64,000 nucleotides of DNA from Alphaproteobacteria bacterium (GCA_012103325.1 WLWY01000003.1:992001-1056000), one strand, 5' to 3'; shown: positions 1-9,304, counted from the stretch's first letter. A program made the numbers and translations. The notes: generated by a model from the letters alone, not told the origin.

Positions 1-362
1 ATCAACGCGCCCTCCCCGTCCTCGCGGCTTTCCGTCACCATCGCGCCATGAAGGTCCAGCATCACGGCGTCGCAACCCGCGGCCACGGCCTCACAAATCG
101 CATCTGACATTTCTTTATACGCGGAGTCCTGCACCGGCGCGCTGGGCGCGGCCTGCGCCGCGATGGGCGTGACGATGTCCCAGCCCTCGCGCTCCGCCAA
201 GTCGATATAGGCGCCCATGGCCGATCCGGTGCCCTTGAAAGCGTCGTAGGCATCCTTGCCGCGCGGCGGCAGCGGAAAGCCACGCGCGAAGCGCTCTATC
301 GGCGTCGGTACAGGCGAAAAGGTGTTGGTCTCGTGTTTCATCATGGCGATGACGACGCGCAT
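1..362 (-). CDS. MlrC-like M81 family metallopeptidase, N-terminal part (truncated by window edge)
   Basis: The reading frame starts at an ATG at 360-362 and runs off the left edge, so only about 120 N-terminal residues are visible. The opening MRVVIAMMKHETNTFSP followed by a DLHGAMVTE segment is typical of the microcystinase C (MlrC)/M81 family, zinc enzymes of amide or peptide degradation that often sit in amino-acid-like catabolic clusters. The DLHGAM part belongs to the conserved metal-binding core of the N-terminal DUF1485 domain. Substrate cannot be told. The family call rests on these two motifs; the C-terminal half lies outside the window. Confidence 0.8.
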   Translation of the reverse strand, partial: MRVVIAMMKHETNTFSPVPTPIERFARGFPLPPRGKDAYDAFKGTGSAMGAYIDLAEREGWDIVTPIAAQAAPSAPVQDSAYKEMSDAICEAVAAGCDAVMLDLHGAMVTESREDGEGAL

Positions 363-503
363 GGAATGTCCTCCCTTGAAAGCCGTCTAATCGATGCGGC
401 TCTTGCTTATACGGATTCGGTAGGAGGATAGAACATGGCAGAACGGCGCAAAACGATTTCCTACCGGACCTCTAATTTACGATTTTGGGAAGTTGCGGCA
501 ACG

Positions 504-1664
504 CTAGCGGCGCACGACGAGACAACCCTGTCCTGCGGACTTCATTTTCATGCAAAGATCCCGCGCCTGTTTTTTGGTCTCGAAACCCGCTGCACGAAGG
601 CGATAGAACGTCCCCCGTTTCGCGATCGACGTCTTCTGAATAGAAGGTTCCAAGGATCCGAAGAGAGCTGCGAACCGTTTCTTCAAGCGCGCCCACTCCC
701 GGTTCGCTGCACGTTGCGACTTCACGGACGCGAGCTGCACGAAATACGCTGAATTTGCGGCAACCGGCGGTACTGTCCGCTTAGGCGGTTTCGGACGACT
801 CGCGGTTTGAACGGCCGGTTTTTGTGCTTTCGGCGGCACTTTTGCCGCTGTCGGCGTCGACGCCGCTGGTGCAGCGGGCGGCACTGCCGGTTTCGGCGGC
901 TCTGGAACCAACGCGCTTTGCGGCGGCGTTGGCGGCTCCTTGGCCCTCAGCAGGGCGGAGACCGCTGCCGGGGTCGCAGGCACGTCTGGCGTATCGGCTT
1001 TTTCGGCGACAGCACGCCCCATTACCGGTGTGACGTGAGCAGGAGGCGCTGCAGGCTCAACCACCGCATTATCGGGCTTTGCTGGCGGTTCCGGGGCTGC
1101 TACTGCGCCTGTTTCACTTGCGGACGGTGGTGACGCTTGCGGTGCGGACGGGGGCAGAGGCGTCTCCGTCTTGCCAGTAACACCCGAAACAGCGAGATCG
1201 GCCTGCACGCTCCCACCGGAAGACGGTGCAATCGCCTCTAATTGCGTTTGAGCTTTGGCTAGTTGACTCGCTTGCTCAACGCCCTCTGTGTTTGGCTGCA
1301 CCGGAACGGGTAAGGCAGCTCGCTGCTCAATACTTTGCGCCGATTCCGGTGCCAAATTTGGACGTACGAAATAGCCGACTGCTACAGAACCGGTCACCAA
1401 GAGAACGACGGCTGCAAAAATCCACATTTTTGGGAGTGCGGTGAACGGCCCTGATTGCACATCGGTCGAGCCCGAAGCTTCAACATCAGCGGACGGCATC
1501 GCCGCGACATTCTCCACCGATTCCGCGAACTGCCGCACCGTGTCGGATTCGGCCTCCCATGTCGCCGATGCTGCTTGTCCCTTTCGCGCAAGCAGCGCAT
1601 GGGTAAGCGGCGCCGGGCTTTTACGGCCGGAGGGCTTATCCTTAATATCAATCAACGGGCGCAC
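504..1664 (-). CDS. SPOR-domain inner-membrane protein
   Basis: 386 residues. A cytoplasmic N-terminus of about 78 residues is followed by one transmembrane helix (about 80-100). Then comes a long Ala/Pro/Lys-rich periplasmic linker (about 105-300) and a C-terminal SPOR domain (about 306-386, beginning YFVQLASVKSQRAANREW). SPOR domains bind denuded peptidoglycan glycan strands at division septa, so the protein probably acts in the periplasm at the division site, like FtsN or DamX. The start is a GTG; no strong ribosome binding site is visible, so the N-terminus is uncertain. It lies 40 bases downstream of the ParA-like gene on the same strand and the two are probably co-transcribed. Confidence 0.85.
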   Translation of the reverse strand: MRPLIDIKDKPSGRKSPAPLTHALLARKGQAASATWEAESDTVRQFAESVENVAAMPSADVEASGSTDVQSGPFTALPKMWIFAAVVLLVTGSVAVGYFVRPNLAPESAQSIEQRAALPVPVQPNTEGVEQASQLAKAQTQLEAIAPSSGGSVQADLAVSGVTGKTETPLPPSAPQASPPSASETGAVAAPEPPAKPDNAVVEPAAPPAHVTPVMGRAVAEKADTPDVPATPAAVSALLRAKEPPTPPQSALVPEPPKPAVPPAAPAASTPTAAKVPPKAQKPAVQTASRPKPPKRTVPPVAANSAYFVQLASVKSQRAANREWARLKKRFAALFGSLEPSIQKTSIAKRGTFYRLRAAGFETKKQARDLCMKMKSAGQGCLVVRR

Positions 1665-1704
1665 AGTCTTGCATGATTAGATATGCCGCTTTCAGATCGA
1701 AGCG

Positions 1705-2409
1705 TTAGGCCCGGATCTGTCCATAGCCAAATGCCCGGCTCGCCGCCGTTAATATCTCGCCGAACGGGAGTAAAACCTTCTTGCCGAATGTCTTATTCAG
1801 GCGTTCGTCGAGATAGGTCCACAGCTCGGCGATTTCCGCCGCGGCACGTCCCTGCCCCGGAATTTCCATCACCGTACGGCCATCCGTCATACTGGTCGCA
1901 AACCCGATACGTTGATGAATAACGGATGGCGACACGGTGCCATGTTGCGACAGCGCAATCGCCACTTCAGAGGTTACCTTGGCCCGCGGTGTCGCGCCAT
2001 TTACAACGAATACGAGCGGCTTATTCAGCGCCTCGATCAAATCCACCAATGCCCCCACCGCACGCAGATCGTGCGGGCTGGGCCGCGTCGGAACCACGAC
2101 AAGGTCGGCAACCTGGACGACCTGCGTGATCGTATCGGTAACCGCCGGCGGCGTATCGATCACGACGAGCTTGATATCGTGCTCCCGCAACCGGCGAATA
2201 TCGGCGGTCAGATTTGTCACGGAAGTCCGCATAAAGACCGGCGTCGATTCGTTTCTCTCGTTCCACCAGTCTGCAAGACTCGCCTGCGGGTCTGTATCGA
2301 CAACCGCCACAGGCCCTGCGCCCGCCAGTTCGGCCTGAACGGCAATATGTCCCGCAAGTGTGGTTTTTCCCGATCCGCCCTTCTGGGACGCTACCGCAAC
2401 TACATGCAT
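1705..2409 (-). CDS. ParA/MinD-like P-loop ATPase (orphan ParA)
   Basis: 234 residues from the ATG at 2407-2409, chosen because a GGGGAGAG ribosome binding site precedes it and the product then begins right at the P-loop (MHVVAVASQKGGSGKTTLAG, deviant Walker A with signature Lys10 and Lys15). A VVIDTPP Walker B and a DTDPQAS switch segment follow. Such ATPases position cargo such as chromosomes, plasmids or protein clusters on the nucleoid or membrane. No parB or parS is seen beside it, and the downstream partner is a SPOR-domain envelope protein. It is therefore probably a dedicated positioning ATPase rather than chromosomal ParA. This is inference from context. Confidence 0.85.
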   Translation of the reverse strand: MHVVAVASQKGGSGKTTLAGHIAVQAELAGAGPVAVVDTDPQASLADWWNERNESTPVFMRTSVTNLTADIRRLREHDIKLVVIDTPPAVTDTITQVVQVADLVVVPTRPSPHDLRAVGALVDLIEALNKPLVFVVNGATPRAKVTSEVAIALSQHGTVSPSVIHQRIGFATSMTDGRTVMEIPGQGRAAAEIAELWTYLDERLNKTFGKKVLLPFGEILTAASRAFGYGQIRA

Positions 2410-2790
2410 AAAAATCTCTCCCCGCCTCAACAGAAGCCGGAGAGTCATATCCTCTTCACCGTTTCCCGAATTTGGAACGGGTACGCAGCTGACCCTCCGC
2501 ACCCTCAGCGGAGCATTTCGAACCAACGGCGTCAATAACTTGTGTGGTCAAAATTGCGAGACACAGAATATGCGGTTTATTTTTCGAAAGAATTCCCCGA
2601 AATCGATTGCACAAGCGCACACATATCGAAATATCGGGCGTGTAACTTCGCCACATACCCCTGTTTCAGGACTAATGATTCGCGTATTGATTGGACACGA
2701 TAACGCGCACGAGCCATTGCCGCCGAAACAAGCGAATACAGCGATCAGATAGCGGCGGCGCCTTGAGAACCGATCCTGGAGATCGTTCGC
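2410..2790. other. Intergenic region upstream of parA-like gene, no gene seen
   Basis: The 381 bases between the ParA-like start and the end of the dienelactone hydrolase gene are more AT-rich than the flanks around 2540-2690. No open frame with coding character or plausible ribosome binding site was found. The part next to 2409 should hold the promoter of the parA-SPOR pair. Confidence 0.5.
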
Positions 2791-3528
2791 CTACTTCAGA
2801 CGGCGAGCCCACATTGAAAAGAGCTTTTCCCAGGCTTCTTCGGCGGCTACGGGCGCGTAAACCTGCCGCTCGGCAAACTGGAAACCATGCTCCGTGCCCG
2901 GGAAAATCTGAACCTCATGCGCCGTTCCGGCCTTTTCCAACGCGACGCTCAAATCCGGAATGACATGATCGGGAACATGCGCATCCGTCTCGGCAAATGC
3001 GTAGTAGAGTTCGCCCTGAACCTGGTCCAACAGCAAATGCGGTGAATCTTCTCCATCGGTCACAATGCCGACGCCATACATCGATGCGGACGCGGTGAAG
3101 CGGGTGGGAAACCGGGCCGCTACAGTAGTGATGTATTGGCCGCTCATGCAATGCCCGACACATCCGACCGGTCCCGGAGCGCACTTATCCTGAGCGTCTA
3201 GGAAACCCAAGATGCCAGCCGTGTCGTCCGCGACATCGGCATTCCCGATGTGCCGCATTGCCGACATGACGACAGCGGACATCTTGTCGGATCGCCGAGG
3301 CAGGTCAAAGCGGATCGTGCCAAGCCGGTAATACATATCGGGCAAAATGCAAAAATAGCCCTGTTTGGCGATGCGCCGCGCCATATTACACAGCTCCTCA
3401 CGAAAGCCCGGCGCGTCCATGTAGAAGATGATGCCAGGGAAACGGCCCGGCTCATCCGGACACACCGCGAAGCTCGGCATCCGGCCATATTTTGTGGTGA
3501 CAACGACATCCTGTTCGATCAAAGCCAT
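2791..3528 (-). CDS. Dienelactone hydrolase family protein
   Basis: 245 residues, the usual length of the DLH family. The Cys-His-Asp triad can be placed: nucleophile Cys127 in GHCMSG, Asp182 in ETDAHVPD and His214 in GTEHGF. This is a cytoplasmic alpha/beta hydrolase; characterised members open dienelactones in chloroaromatic degradation, but many relatives have unknown substrates. It is 40 bases downstream of another alpha/beta hydrolase gene on the same strand, and co-transcription is likely. There is no aromatic-degradation context here, so the substrate is not claimed. Confidence 0.85.
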   Translation of the reverse strand: MALIEQDVVVTTKYGRMPSFAVCPDEPGRFPGIIFYMDAPGFREELCNMARRIAKQGYFCILPDMYYRLGTIRFDLPRRSDKMSAVVMSAMRHIGNADVADDTAGILGFLDAQDKCAPGPVGCVGHCMSGQYITTVAARFPTRFTASASMYGVGIVTDGEDSPHLLLDQVQGELYYAFAETDAHVPDHVIPDLSVALEKAGTAHEVQIFPGTEHGFQFAERQVYAPVAAEEAWEKLFSMWARRLK

Positions 3529-3568
3529 GCTCTTCCCTCTCCCTGAATTTTCAAATTTGCGGGCATCC

Positions 3569-4519
3569 TTACATCAAACTCGCAAGGAACGGATCGACTT
3601 CCTGAATGAACCCGTGCGTATTTTGCGAATGCACGTTGTGTCCGCAATCCGGCACCGTGGCGAGTTTCCCCTGCGGCAGGGCATCCCGGAACCGCTCCGC
3701 CGCATCGGGCGTCAGGATGTTCGAAGTTTCGCCGCGAACCAGCAACACCGGAAACTCGAACGCACCCGCGTCCTCCAGCGTAATATTGTCCCGCTGTTCC
3801 TTCTTGTTCAGCGTCCCGGCGCGCCGCGGATTCGAGTCGCATTTGCTGACGAACTTTCCGTCCTCGCGCTGAATCATATTATATTTCACGGTCCGCTCGA
3901 TGTGCTCCCGGCTGCGATAGGGATCGTATTTCCGGACGTTGCGGACGAAATGCTCCAAATCGTCGAATTCCTCGTTCTCGCGCACGAACGCCGATATCGC
4001 CTGGCGTCCCTTATCGGAAATTTCCGGCCCAACATCGACGATAATCAGACCGCGCAACAGCGACGGATTGTGCTTCGCCAGCAGCATCGAATTCCGACCG
4101 CCCATCGAATGGGCCATGACGATTGGCTTTTCCAATCCCATCGCACCAATAAAGGCTTCCGCGTCCTGTGACATCGTATAGTTCGAATAATCCCAGCTTC
4201 GCGACCATTCGCTGTCGCCATGGCCCCGCTGATCCAGTGCCAAGACGCGATAGCGATCTGCCAGATGCAGGCTCACCAGATCCCAGGAATGGGCCGACTG
4301 ATGCCCCCCATGCAGCAAGACGATCGTCGGCGCGTCGGCCGCCCCCCACTCCAGGAAATGGAAGCGCTGATGCCGCAGAACGACATTGCACGACCGGTAT
4401 GGAATATCCGGCGAATGGGGAATGGAGAGGTCAGCCGCGCTCGCCAACAGGCTCGCGAACTCGTCGGTCTGCGTCATATCCAAAGGGTTGCTCGTCTCAG
4501 AAAACGCATTTAAGTGCAT
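3569..4519 (-). CDS. Alpha/beta hydrolase fold protein
   Basis: 316 residues. It shows a canonical alpha/beta hydrolase layout: oxyanion segment VLLHGGHQSAHSW (about 67-79), RGHGDS, nucleophile elbow AHSMGG with Ser138, and a late His294 in DCGHNVH. The acid is probably in the LVRGETSN strand region. The ATG at 4519 is preceded by AAGGAAAAA and is preferred; an internal ATG at residue 15 is possible. Related enzymes hydrolyse esters, C-C bonds or epoxides; substrate unknown. It lies upstream of and probably co-transcribed with the dienelactone hydrolase-like gene. Confidence 0.85.
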   Translation of the reverse strand: MHLNAFSETSNPLDMTQTDEFASLLASAADLSIPHSPDIPYRSCNVVLRHQRFHFLEWGAADAPTIVLLHGGHQSAHSWDLVSLHLADRYRVLALDQRGHGDSEWSRSWDYSNYTMSQDAEAFIGAMGLEKPIVMAHSMGGRNSMLLAKHNPSLLRGLIIVDVGPEISDKGRQAISAFVRENEEFDDLEHFVRNVRKYDPYRSREHIERTVKYNMIQREDGKFVSKCDSNPRRAGTLNKKEQRDNITLEDAGAFEFPVLLVRGETSNILTPDAAERFRDALPQGKLATVPDCGHNVHSQNTHGFIQEVDPFLASLM

Positions 4520-4756
4520 TTATTTTTCCTTATTTCCCATAGCCTTAAGTCTGTACGTGGGCGTGATACTGATTAGATTGGTGCGCGTAACCACCTAAAG
4601 ATAGCCGATGAGACAGACGTGGGCGACCGTCTGGACGGATGAAATTTTGACGCCAGTTGGGAATTTGGAAATTGCACTATATATTAGTGTTGTTCTCCCT
4701 TCCGCCACATCCGAAGACATCGGATCTTGGCGCTCCCCAAATTAAAGACGGAACAC

Positions 4757-5485
4757 ATGACCGATACGCTTCGCCTTGCCCACTGCTCCGACATTCACCT
4801 GGATGGCGATGCCTCCGGGCTGAACGGCAGCGCACAAGATTACTACCGTGAGGGATTTGCCCGCGTCCTTGCCGAAATGTGCGGGCATAAGCCCGACCTG
4901 ATGCTGGTCGCGGGCGACCTGTTCGATTCGAACACCGCGACGGACGGCACGATCAACTGGGCGATGGATATTCTTTCGCAACAGCCGGTTCCCGTCGTGA
5001 TGATCCCGGGGAACCATGACTGCCTCGAAGAGGGATCGATTTACCATCGTTACGACTTCAACCGGATACCCAACGTCCAGATGCTGGCGACGGCAATCGG
5101 GACGATCGCGCGCATTCCCGAGTTGAGCGTGGCCGTCTGGGGCAAGGGCATGGTCGAGCATGCACCGGAATACAGCCCTTTGGGCGGTTGTCCGGAGCGG
5201 CCGTCGGATGCCGACTGGTATTTTGGCATGGGACACGGCATCTATGTTCCCCATGGTGGAGAGACGCACCGGTCTTCCCCCATCCATATGCAGGAAATCG
5301 AAGACAGCCATTGCGACTATCTAGCCCTGGGGCATCATCACGCCGCCTTGAAACTGGTGTCAGAGAAAGCATCTGCCGCCTATTGCGGCTCGCCGACGGA
5401 CACGATCGGCCGCGGCGCGACATATATCATGGTCGACCTGGAACAAGGCACGGCCCCCGCTGTGACCGTCCACGCGATCAGTTAA
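4757..5485 (+). CDS. Calcineurin-like metallophosphoesterase
   Basis: 242 residues from the ATG at 4757; a TTG 30 bases upstream could extend it but lacks family-like sequence. The five metal-binding blocks are visible in order: HCSDIHLDG, AGDLFDS, PGNHDC, and the late GHHHAAL, giving a di-metal centre for phosphomonoester or phosphodiester hydrolysis (as in SbcD, CpdA or YfcE families). Sequence alone does not show whether nucleic acid, cyclic nucleotide or another phosphoester is the substrate. Its stop overlaps the end of the convergent ilvA by 8 bases. Confidence 0.85.
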   Translation: MTDTLRLAHCSDIHLDGDASGLNGSAQDYYREGFARVLAEMCGHKPDLMLVAGDLFDSNTATDGTINWAMDILSQQPVPVVMIPGNHDCLEEGSIYHRYDFNRIPNVQMLATAIGTIARIPELSVAVWGKGMVEHAPEYSPLGGCPERPSDADWYFGMGHGIYVPHGGETHRSSPIHMQEIEDSHCDYLALGHHHAALKLVSEKASAAYCGSPTDTIGRGATYIMVDLEQGTAPAVTVHAIS

Positions 5486-6992
5486 GGAACGCCTTGTAGA
5501 CCGGATTTTCCGTTTCCGACCAATAGCTATAGCCGAGATTTTTAAGAAAATCCTGGAACTGGGGCCGGTCCGATTTCGGGACCTGCATACCGCATAAAAC
5601 ACGGCCAAAAGCGGAACCATGATTGCGGTAATGGAACAGGCTTATGTTCCACCGCTTCCCGAAATGTTTCAGGAACTTCAGAAGCGCGCCTGGCCGTTCG
5701 GGGAACTGAAAGCGATAGACCACCTCGTCTGTAAGGTTCTTCGGCCTTCCCCCGATCATGTAACGGATGTGCAACTTTGCCGTATCATTGTCGGTTAGGT
5801 CCGTGACCGCATAGCCGCCTTCGCGAAACAGCTCCAGAAGAGCGGCTTTCTCCTCCTGACCGCCGCTTAGTTTGATGCCAACGAATATCTGCGCATCGGT
5901 TTCGTCAGCATAGCGGTAGTTGAATTCGGTCACCGATCTTTTGCCCAAAATCCCGCAGAACTTCCGGAAACTGCCGGGCTGCTCCGGAATTGTAACGGCG
6001 AACAGCGTCTCGCGGTTCTCGCCGATATCAGCGCGCTCCGAGATATGACGCAAACGGTCGAAATTCACATTTGCACCGCTATTGATCGCAACCAAGGTCT
6101 TGCCTTCAAGGCCGTGCTCTGCGACGTATTTCTTTAGCCCCGCAACCGCCAGCGCACCCGCCGGTTCCGCGATCAGCCGCGTGTCGTCAAAGACATCCTT
6201 CACCGCGGCGCAGATTTCATCGACCGACGCCAGCACCATGTCATCAACGAGCTTGCGGACGAGCCGGAAGTTCTCCTTGCCCACCTGCGCGACCGCGACT
6301 CCGTCGGCGAAGATACCCACCTGGTTCAATTTGACCCGGCGGTTGCTCTCCAGTGACCGTGTCATCGACGCCGCGTCCTCCGGCTCGACGCCGATAACCT
6401 TGATTTCGGGCCGGACAGCCTTGACGTAAGCCGCGATCCCGGCAATCAGACCGCCACCGCCGACCGGGACGAAAATCGCGTCGATATCTTCAGTGCATTG
6501 GCGCAGGATTTCCATCCCCACCGTGCCCTGCCCGGCTATGACGTCGGGATCGTCGAAGGGATGCACGTAGGTCAGGTTATCTGCCTCGGCGATTTCCATA
6601 GAGCGCGCATAGGCTTCCTGGTAATCGTCGCCATGCAGCACAATCCGGGGCGACCAGTTCCCGACCGCCTCAACCTTAATTTCGGGTGTTGTCTCCGGCA
6701 TCACGATGGTCACCGGAATGCCGAGCTTCTTGGCGGCCAAGGCAACGCCCTGTGCGTGATTGCCGGCTGAGGCCGCGATGACACCACGCTCCTTCTCGGC
6801 ATCCGTAAGGTGCAGCATCTTGTTGTAGGCACCGCGCAGTTTGAACGAGAAGACCGGCTGCAAGTCCTCCCGCTTTATCAAAACGTTATTGTTCAGGCGC
6901 ATGGATAGCGAATTTGCGACATCAAGCGGCGACTCCGATGCAACGTCGTACACGCGTGCATTGAGAATCTTGTTTAGATATTTTTTTGGCAC
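5478..6992 (-). CDS. ilvA: Threonine ammonia-lyase (biosynthetic type)
   Basis: 504 residues, matching long biosynthetic IlvA. The PLP-binding lysine is Lys51 in SFKLRGAYN; the N-terminal about 320 residues form the PLP fold-type II catalytic domain. The C-terminal about 180 residues carry two ACT-like regulatory repeats (the PEQPGSFRKF and FPERPGALLKF segments), the site of isoleucine/valine allostery in characterised enzymes. It converts threonine to 2-oxobutanoate, the first committed step to isoleucine. It is cytoplasmic and monocistronic here, and converges with the metallophosphoesterase. Confidence 0.97.
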   Translation of the reverse strand: MPKKYLNKILNARVYDVASESPLDVANSLSMRLNNNVLIKREDLQPVFSFKLRGAYNKMLHLTDAEKERGVIAASAGNHAQGVALAAKKLGIPVTIVMPETTPEIKVEAVGNWSPRIVLHGDDYQEAYARSMEIAEADNLTYVHPFDDPDVIAGQGTVGMEILRQCTEDIDAIFVPVGGGGLIAGIAAYVKAVRPEIKVIGVEPEDAASMTRSLESNRRVKLNQVGIFADGVAVAQVGKENFRLVRKLVDDMVLASVDEICAAVKDVFDDTRLIAEPAGALAVAGLKKYVAEHGLEGKTLVAINSGANVNFDRLRHISERADIGENRETLFAVTIPEQPGSFRKFCGILGKRSVTEFNYRYADETDAQIFVGIKLSGGQEEKAALLELFREGGYAVTDLTDNDTAKLHIRYMIGGRPKNLTDEVVYRFQFPERPGALLKFLKHFGKRWNISLFHYRNHGSAFGRVLCGMQVPKSDRPQFQDFLKNLGYSYWSETENPVYKAFLN

Positions 6993-7310
6993 AGTACGGA
7001 ATCTCCCTCAAACAACCGGCCGCAGCGTATATTTGCGTCAAATTAAACTGCCGACGCACTACCGGGCGAGCAGGACATAACAAGCTTCGCTCAGTTTCTC
7101 CAGCCCGCACCACACGTTCGCGTTGATTTATCGGGTGGGCCTACATCGAAGGAACCCCGCCGACATCGTATGAATGCGGTTTCCCCGCTATCCGCTTGCC
7201 ATCTAACGCAGATTATTCTTTGACCTTTCCCTCCAGCGCGCTAGGTGTTCGGTGAACAGCCTAGAAAACCTCGTCGGCGCCTCACTTCCCTTCGTCGAGC
7301 GAAATCACAA
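6993..7310. other. Divergent intergenic region between ilvA and DMT exporter
   Basis: 318 bases that must carry the promoters for ilvA leftwards and the DMT exporter rightwards. No leader-peptide attenuator rich in isoleucine codons, no T-box-like structure and no small gene could be supported by eye. Confidence 0.4.
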
Positions 7311-8219
7311 ATGCCTGTTGAGACACATTCCAGCCACGGAAACGGCCGTGCCTATATCCTGCTCGCAACCGCCGCACTCTGTTGGGCCGGAAATGCGATA
7401 TTCGGGCGGCTGGCAGTTGGGGAAATTTCTCCCCTGCTTCTGGTCTCGTTTCGCTGGCTGGGCGTTCTGCTTCTGCTCTGTGTTTTCGCGCGGCAGCATA
7501 TATCTCGCGATTGGCCAATCCTGCGCACGCGCCTGCCCTTCGTTTGTGCGATGGGCGCATTGGGATTCGCGATTTTCAATGCGCTTTTCTATGTCGCGGC
7601 GCATTCGACCACGGCGATTAATCTCGGCATCCTTCAGGGTTCCGTACCGGTCTTCGTGATCATCGGCATGTTCGTCGTATTTCGGACGCATGTGACCAAA
7701 GTCCAGCTTGCGGGCGTATTCATCACGATCGTCGGAGTGACCATCGTCGGTTCGGGCGGCAGTTGGGCGCGCCTCTCGGCACTGGCCTTCAATATCGGCG
7801 ACCTACTGATGATTGCGGCCTGCGCGCTTTATGCCGGTTACACCGTGGGCTTGCGTCGACGGCCGGCGGTTTCATCGCTTGGCCTGTTCACCGCCATCGT
7901 CGCTGCGGCCTTTGTGACGACGATCCCGCTGGTCGGCATCGAAGCAATGCTCGGCCAACTCCAATGGCCAACACCCAAAGGGTGGGTCATTATCGCCTTG
8001 GTCACCCTTTTCCCGTCGTTCCTGGCGCAAATCTGCTTCATGCAGGGTGTCTCACTCATCGGGCCGAACAGGGCGGGCGTTTTCGTGAACCTGGTGCCCG
8101 TCTTCGCCTCTATCCTGGCGGTTGTCTTTCTGCGGGAAGCCTTCGAGCTTTTTCACGCCGCGGCCCTGGGCCTCGTCCTTTTTGGCATTTGGCTGTCGGA
8201 ACGCGGAAAGACGGCCTGA
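7311..8219 (+). CDS. EamA-family drug/metabolite exporter
   Basis: 302 residues from the ATG at 7311 (an upstream GTG at 7245 would add 22 non-hydrophobic residues and is not preferred). About ten hydrophobic helices in two EamA halves; the first begins AYILLATAALCWAGNAIFG, the typical DMT opening, and the C-terminal half contains the SLIGPNRAGVFVNLVPVFA segment of this superfamily. It is an inner-membrane exporter of small metabolites such as amino acids. No neighbouring gene points to its substrate. Confidence 0.9.
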   Translation: MPVETHSSHGNGRAYILLATAALCWAGNAIFGRLAVGEISPLLLVSFRWLGVLLLLCVFARQHISRDWPILRTRLPFVCAMGALGFAIFNALFYVAAHSTTAINLGILQGSVPVFVIIGMFVVFRTHVTKVQLAGVFITIVGVTIVGSGGSWARLSALAFNIGDLLMIAACALYAGYTVGLRRRPAVSSLGLFTAIVAAAFVTTIPLVGIEAMLGQLQWPTPKGWVIIALVTLFPSFLAQICFMQGVSLIGPNRAGVFVNLVPVFASILAVVFLREAFELFHAAALGLVLFGIWLSERGKTA

Positions 8220-8295
8220 CCGGAAAAATGTTGCGTCCTTTTCCAATGGCAAACGTCATATAGAGTAAAGTAACGCGACATGAAGGAGGATCGAT

Positions 8296-8715
8296 ATGCG
8301 CGTACAACTTGCGTTAAACGTCAAAGATCTCGATGAAGCGATCGCCTATTACAGCAAAATGTTCGGCGTCGAGCCGCATAAAATTCGCGATGGATACGCC
8401 AATTTCGAAGTCGAACAACCGCCCTTGAAACTCGTACTGTTCGAACGTCCCGACGCGGAGCAGCAATTGAATCATATCGGTGTGGAGATGTTCAAACATT
8501 CAGACATCGACAGAATAGCCGAGCGTTTCAGCGAAACGGAAATTCTCGAATCCGTGCAGAAGAGCACCGTCTGTTGCCACGCCGATCAGGACAAAGTGTG
8601 GACAAAGGAGTCACAGGGCCTGCGATGGGAATGGTACGTCATCAACGACGACCAACCGGACCGTAAAGAAGACGCATCGTCGTGTTGCGCCGGCTTGGTC
8701 CAGGAAGCGCTTTAG
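8296..8715 (+). CDS. arsI: ArsI/CadI-family metal(loid)-resistance VOC protein
   Basis: 139 residues with a single glyoxalase/VOC fold. The N-terminus (RVQLALNVKDLDEAI) and the GYANF..PPLKLVLFE block closely resemble mycobacterial CadI. The vicinal cysteine pair Cys93-Cys94 in TVCCHADQDKVW is the trivalent-arsenical or metal site of ArsI/CadI; His60 and Glu112 are candidate metal ligands. The first ligand His of classical ArsI is replaced by a hydrophobic residue, as in CadI. A second Cys pair (SSCCAGL) sits at the C-terminus. A GGAGGA ribosome binding site precedes the ATG. Likely role: C-As bond cleavage of organoarsenicals, or cadmium/arsenic binding. The SigZ-like sigma factor lies 28 bases downstream. 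Confidence 0.88.
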   Translation: MRVQLALNVKDLDEAIAYYSKMFGVEPHKIRDGYANFEVEQPPLKLVLFERPDAEQQLNHIGVEMFKHSDIDRIAERFSETEILESVQKSTVCCHADQDKVWTKESQGLRWEWYVINDDQPDRKEDASSCCAGLVQEAL

Positions 8716-8743
8716 ATTTCGAGTCACAGAGCGGGTGTTCGCC

Positions 8744-9304
8744 ATGGAAATCGCTTGGCGAGAATTTGAGCAAAAGCTTAAGTCCTATGTGAGCCGCCGC
8801 GTCGGCGGCGGCCACGCGGACGATGTCGTGGGCGATATCCTGCTCCGCCTCGTTAAATCCCGCGACAAACTGGAGGGTGCAACGAACCCCAACGCTTGGG
8901 TCTATCGTGTCGCTGCAAACGTCATTACTGATCACCATCGCAAGCGCGTGCGTGAGAACAATGCCGCGGATACATCCGCCCGGGAGGCGCAGACCGACGG
9001 CCTCGAAGAACAGGCAGACACCTCGGAAACAGCGGCGCTCGCCAAGTGTCTGATACCGATGATCAACGACCTGCCGGCCCCTTATGGCGAAGCGCTGATC
9101 ATGACGGAGATCGACGGTCTTAGTCAGTCAGCGGCGGCAAAGAAGCTTGGGCTCTCCGTTTCCGGCATGAAGAGCCGCGTGCAGCGGGCCCGGCAAAAAC
9201 TGAAATCAGTGCTGCTGCGTTGCTGCGACGTCGCGTTCGACCGTCGCGGCGGCGTACTCGACTACAGGCAGAAAAATCTGCAGTGCGACGCGGAAGTCTG
9301 TTAG
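8744..9304 (+). CDS. sigZ: SigZ-like ECF sigma factor with Cys-containing tail
   Basis: 186 residues from the ATG at 8744; a GTG at 8735 would add three. Region 2 (DDVVGDILLRLVKS..NPNAWVYRVAANVITDHHRKR) and region 4 (LPAPYGEALIMTEIDGLSQ plus a helix-turn-helix ending SGMKSRVQRARQKLK) are intact. Beyond region 4 is a tail of about 30 residues with four cysteines (LLRCCDVAFDRRGG, then LQCDAEVC). That pattern is typical of SigZ-type ECFs and could bind a metal(loid). It is co-directional with the ArsI/CadI gene, which suggests a metal-responsive regulon. No anti-sigma gene is adjacent. It overlaps the convergent HAD gene by 4 bases. Confidence 0.87.
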   Translation: MEIAWREFEQKLKSYVSRRVGGGHADDVVGDILLRLVKSRDKLEGATNPNAWVYRVAANVITDHHRKRVRENNAADTSAREAQTDGLEEQADTSETAALAKCLIPMINDLPAPYGEALIMTEIDGLSQSAAAKKLGLSVSGMKSRVQRARQKLKSVLLRCCDVAFDRRGGVLDYRQKNLQCDAEVC

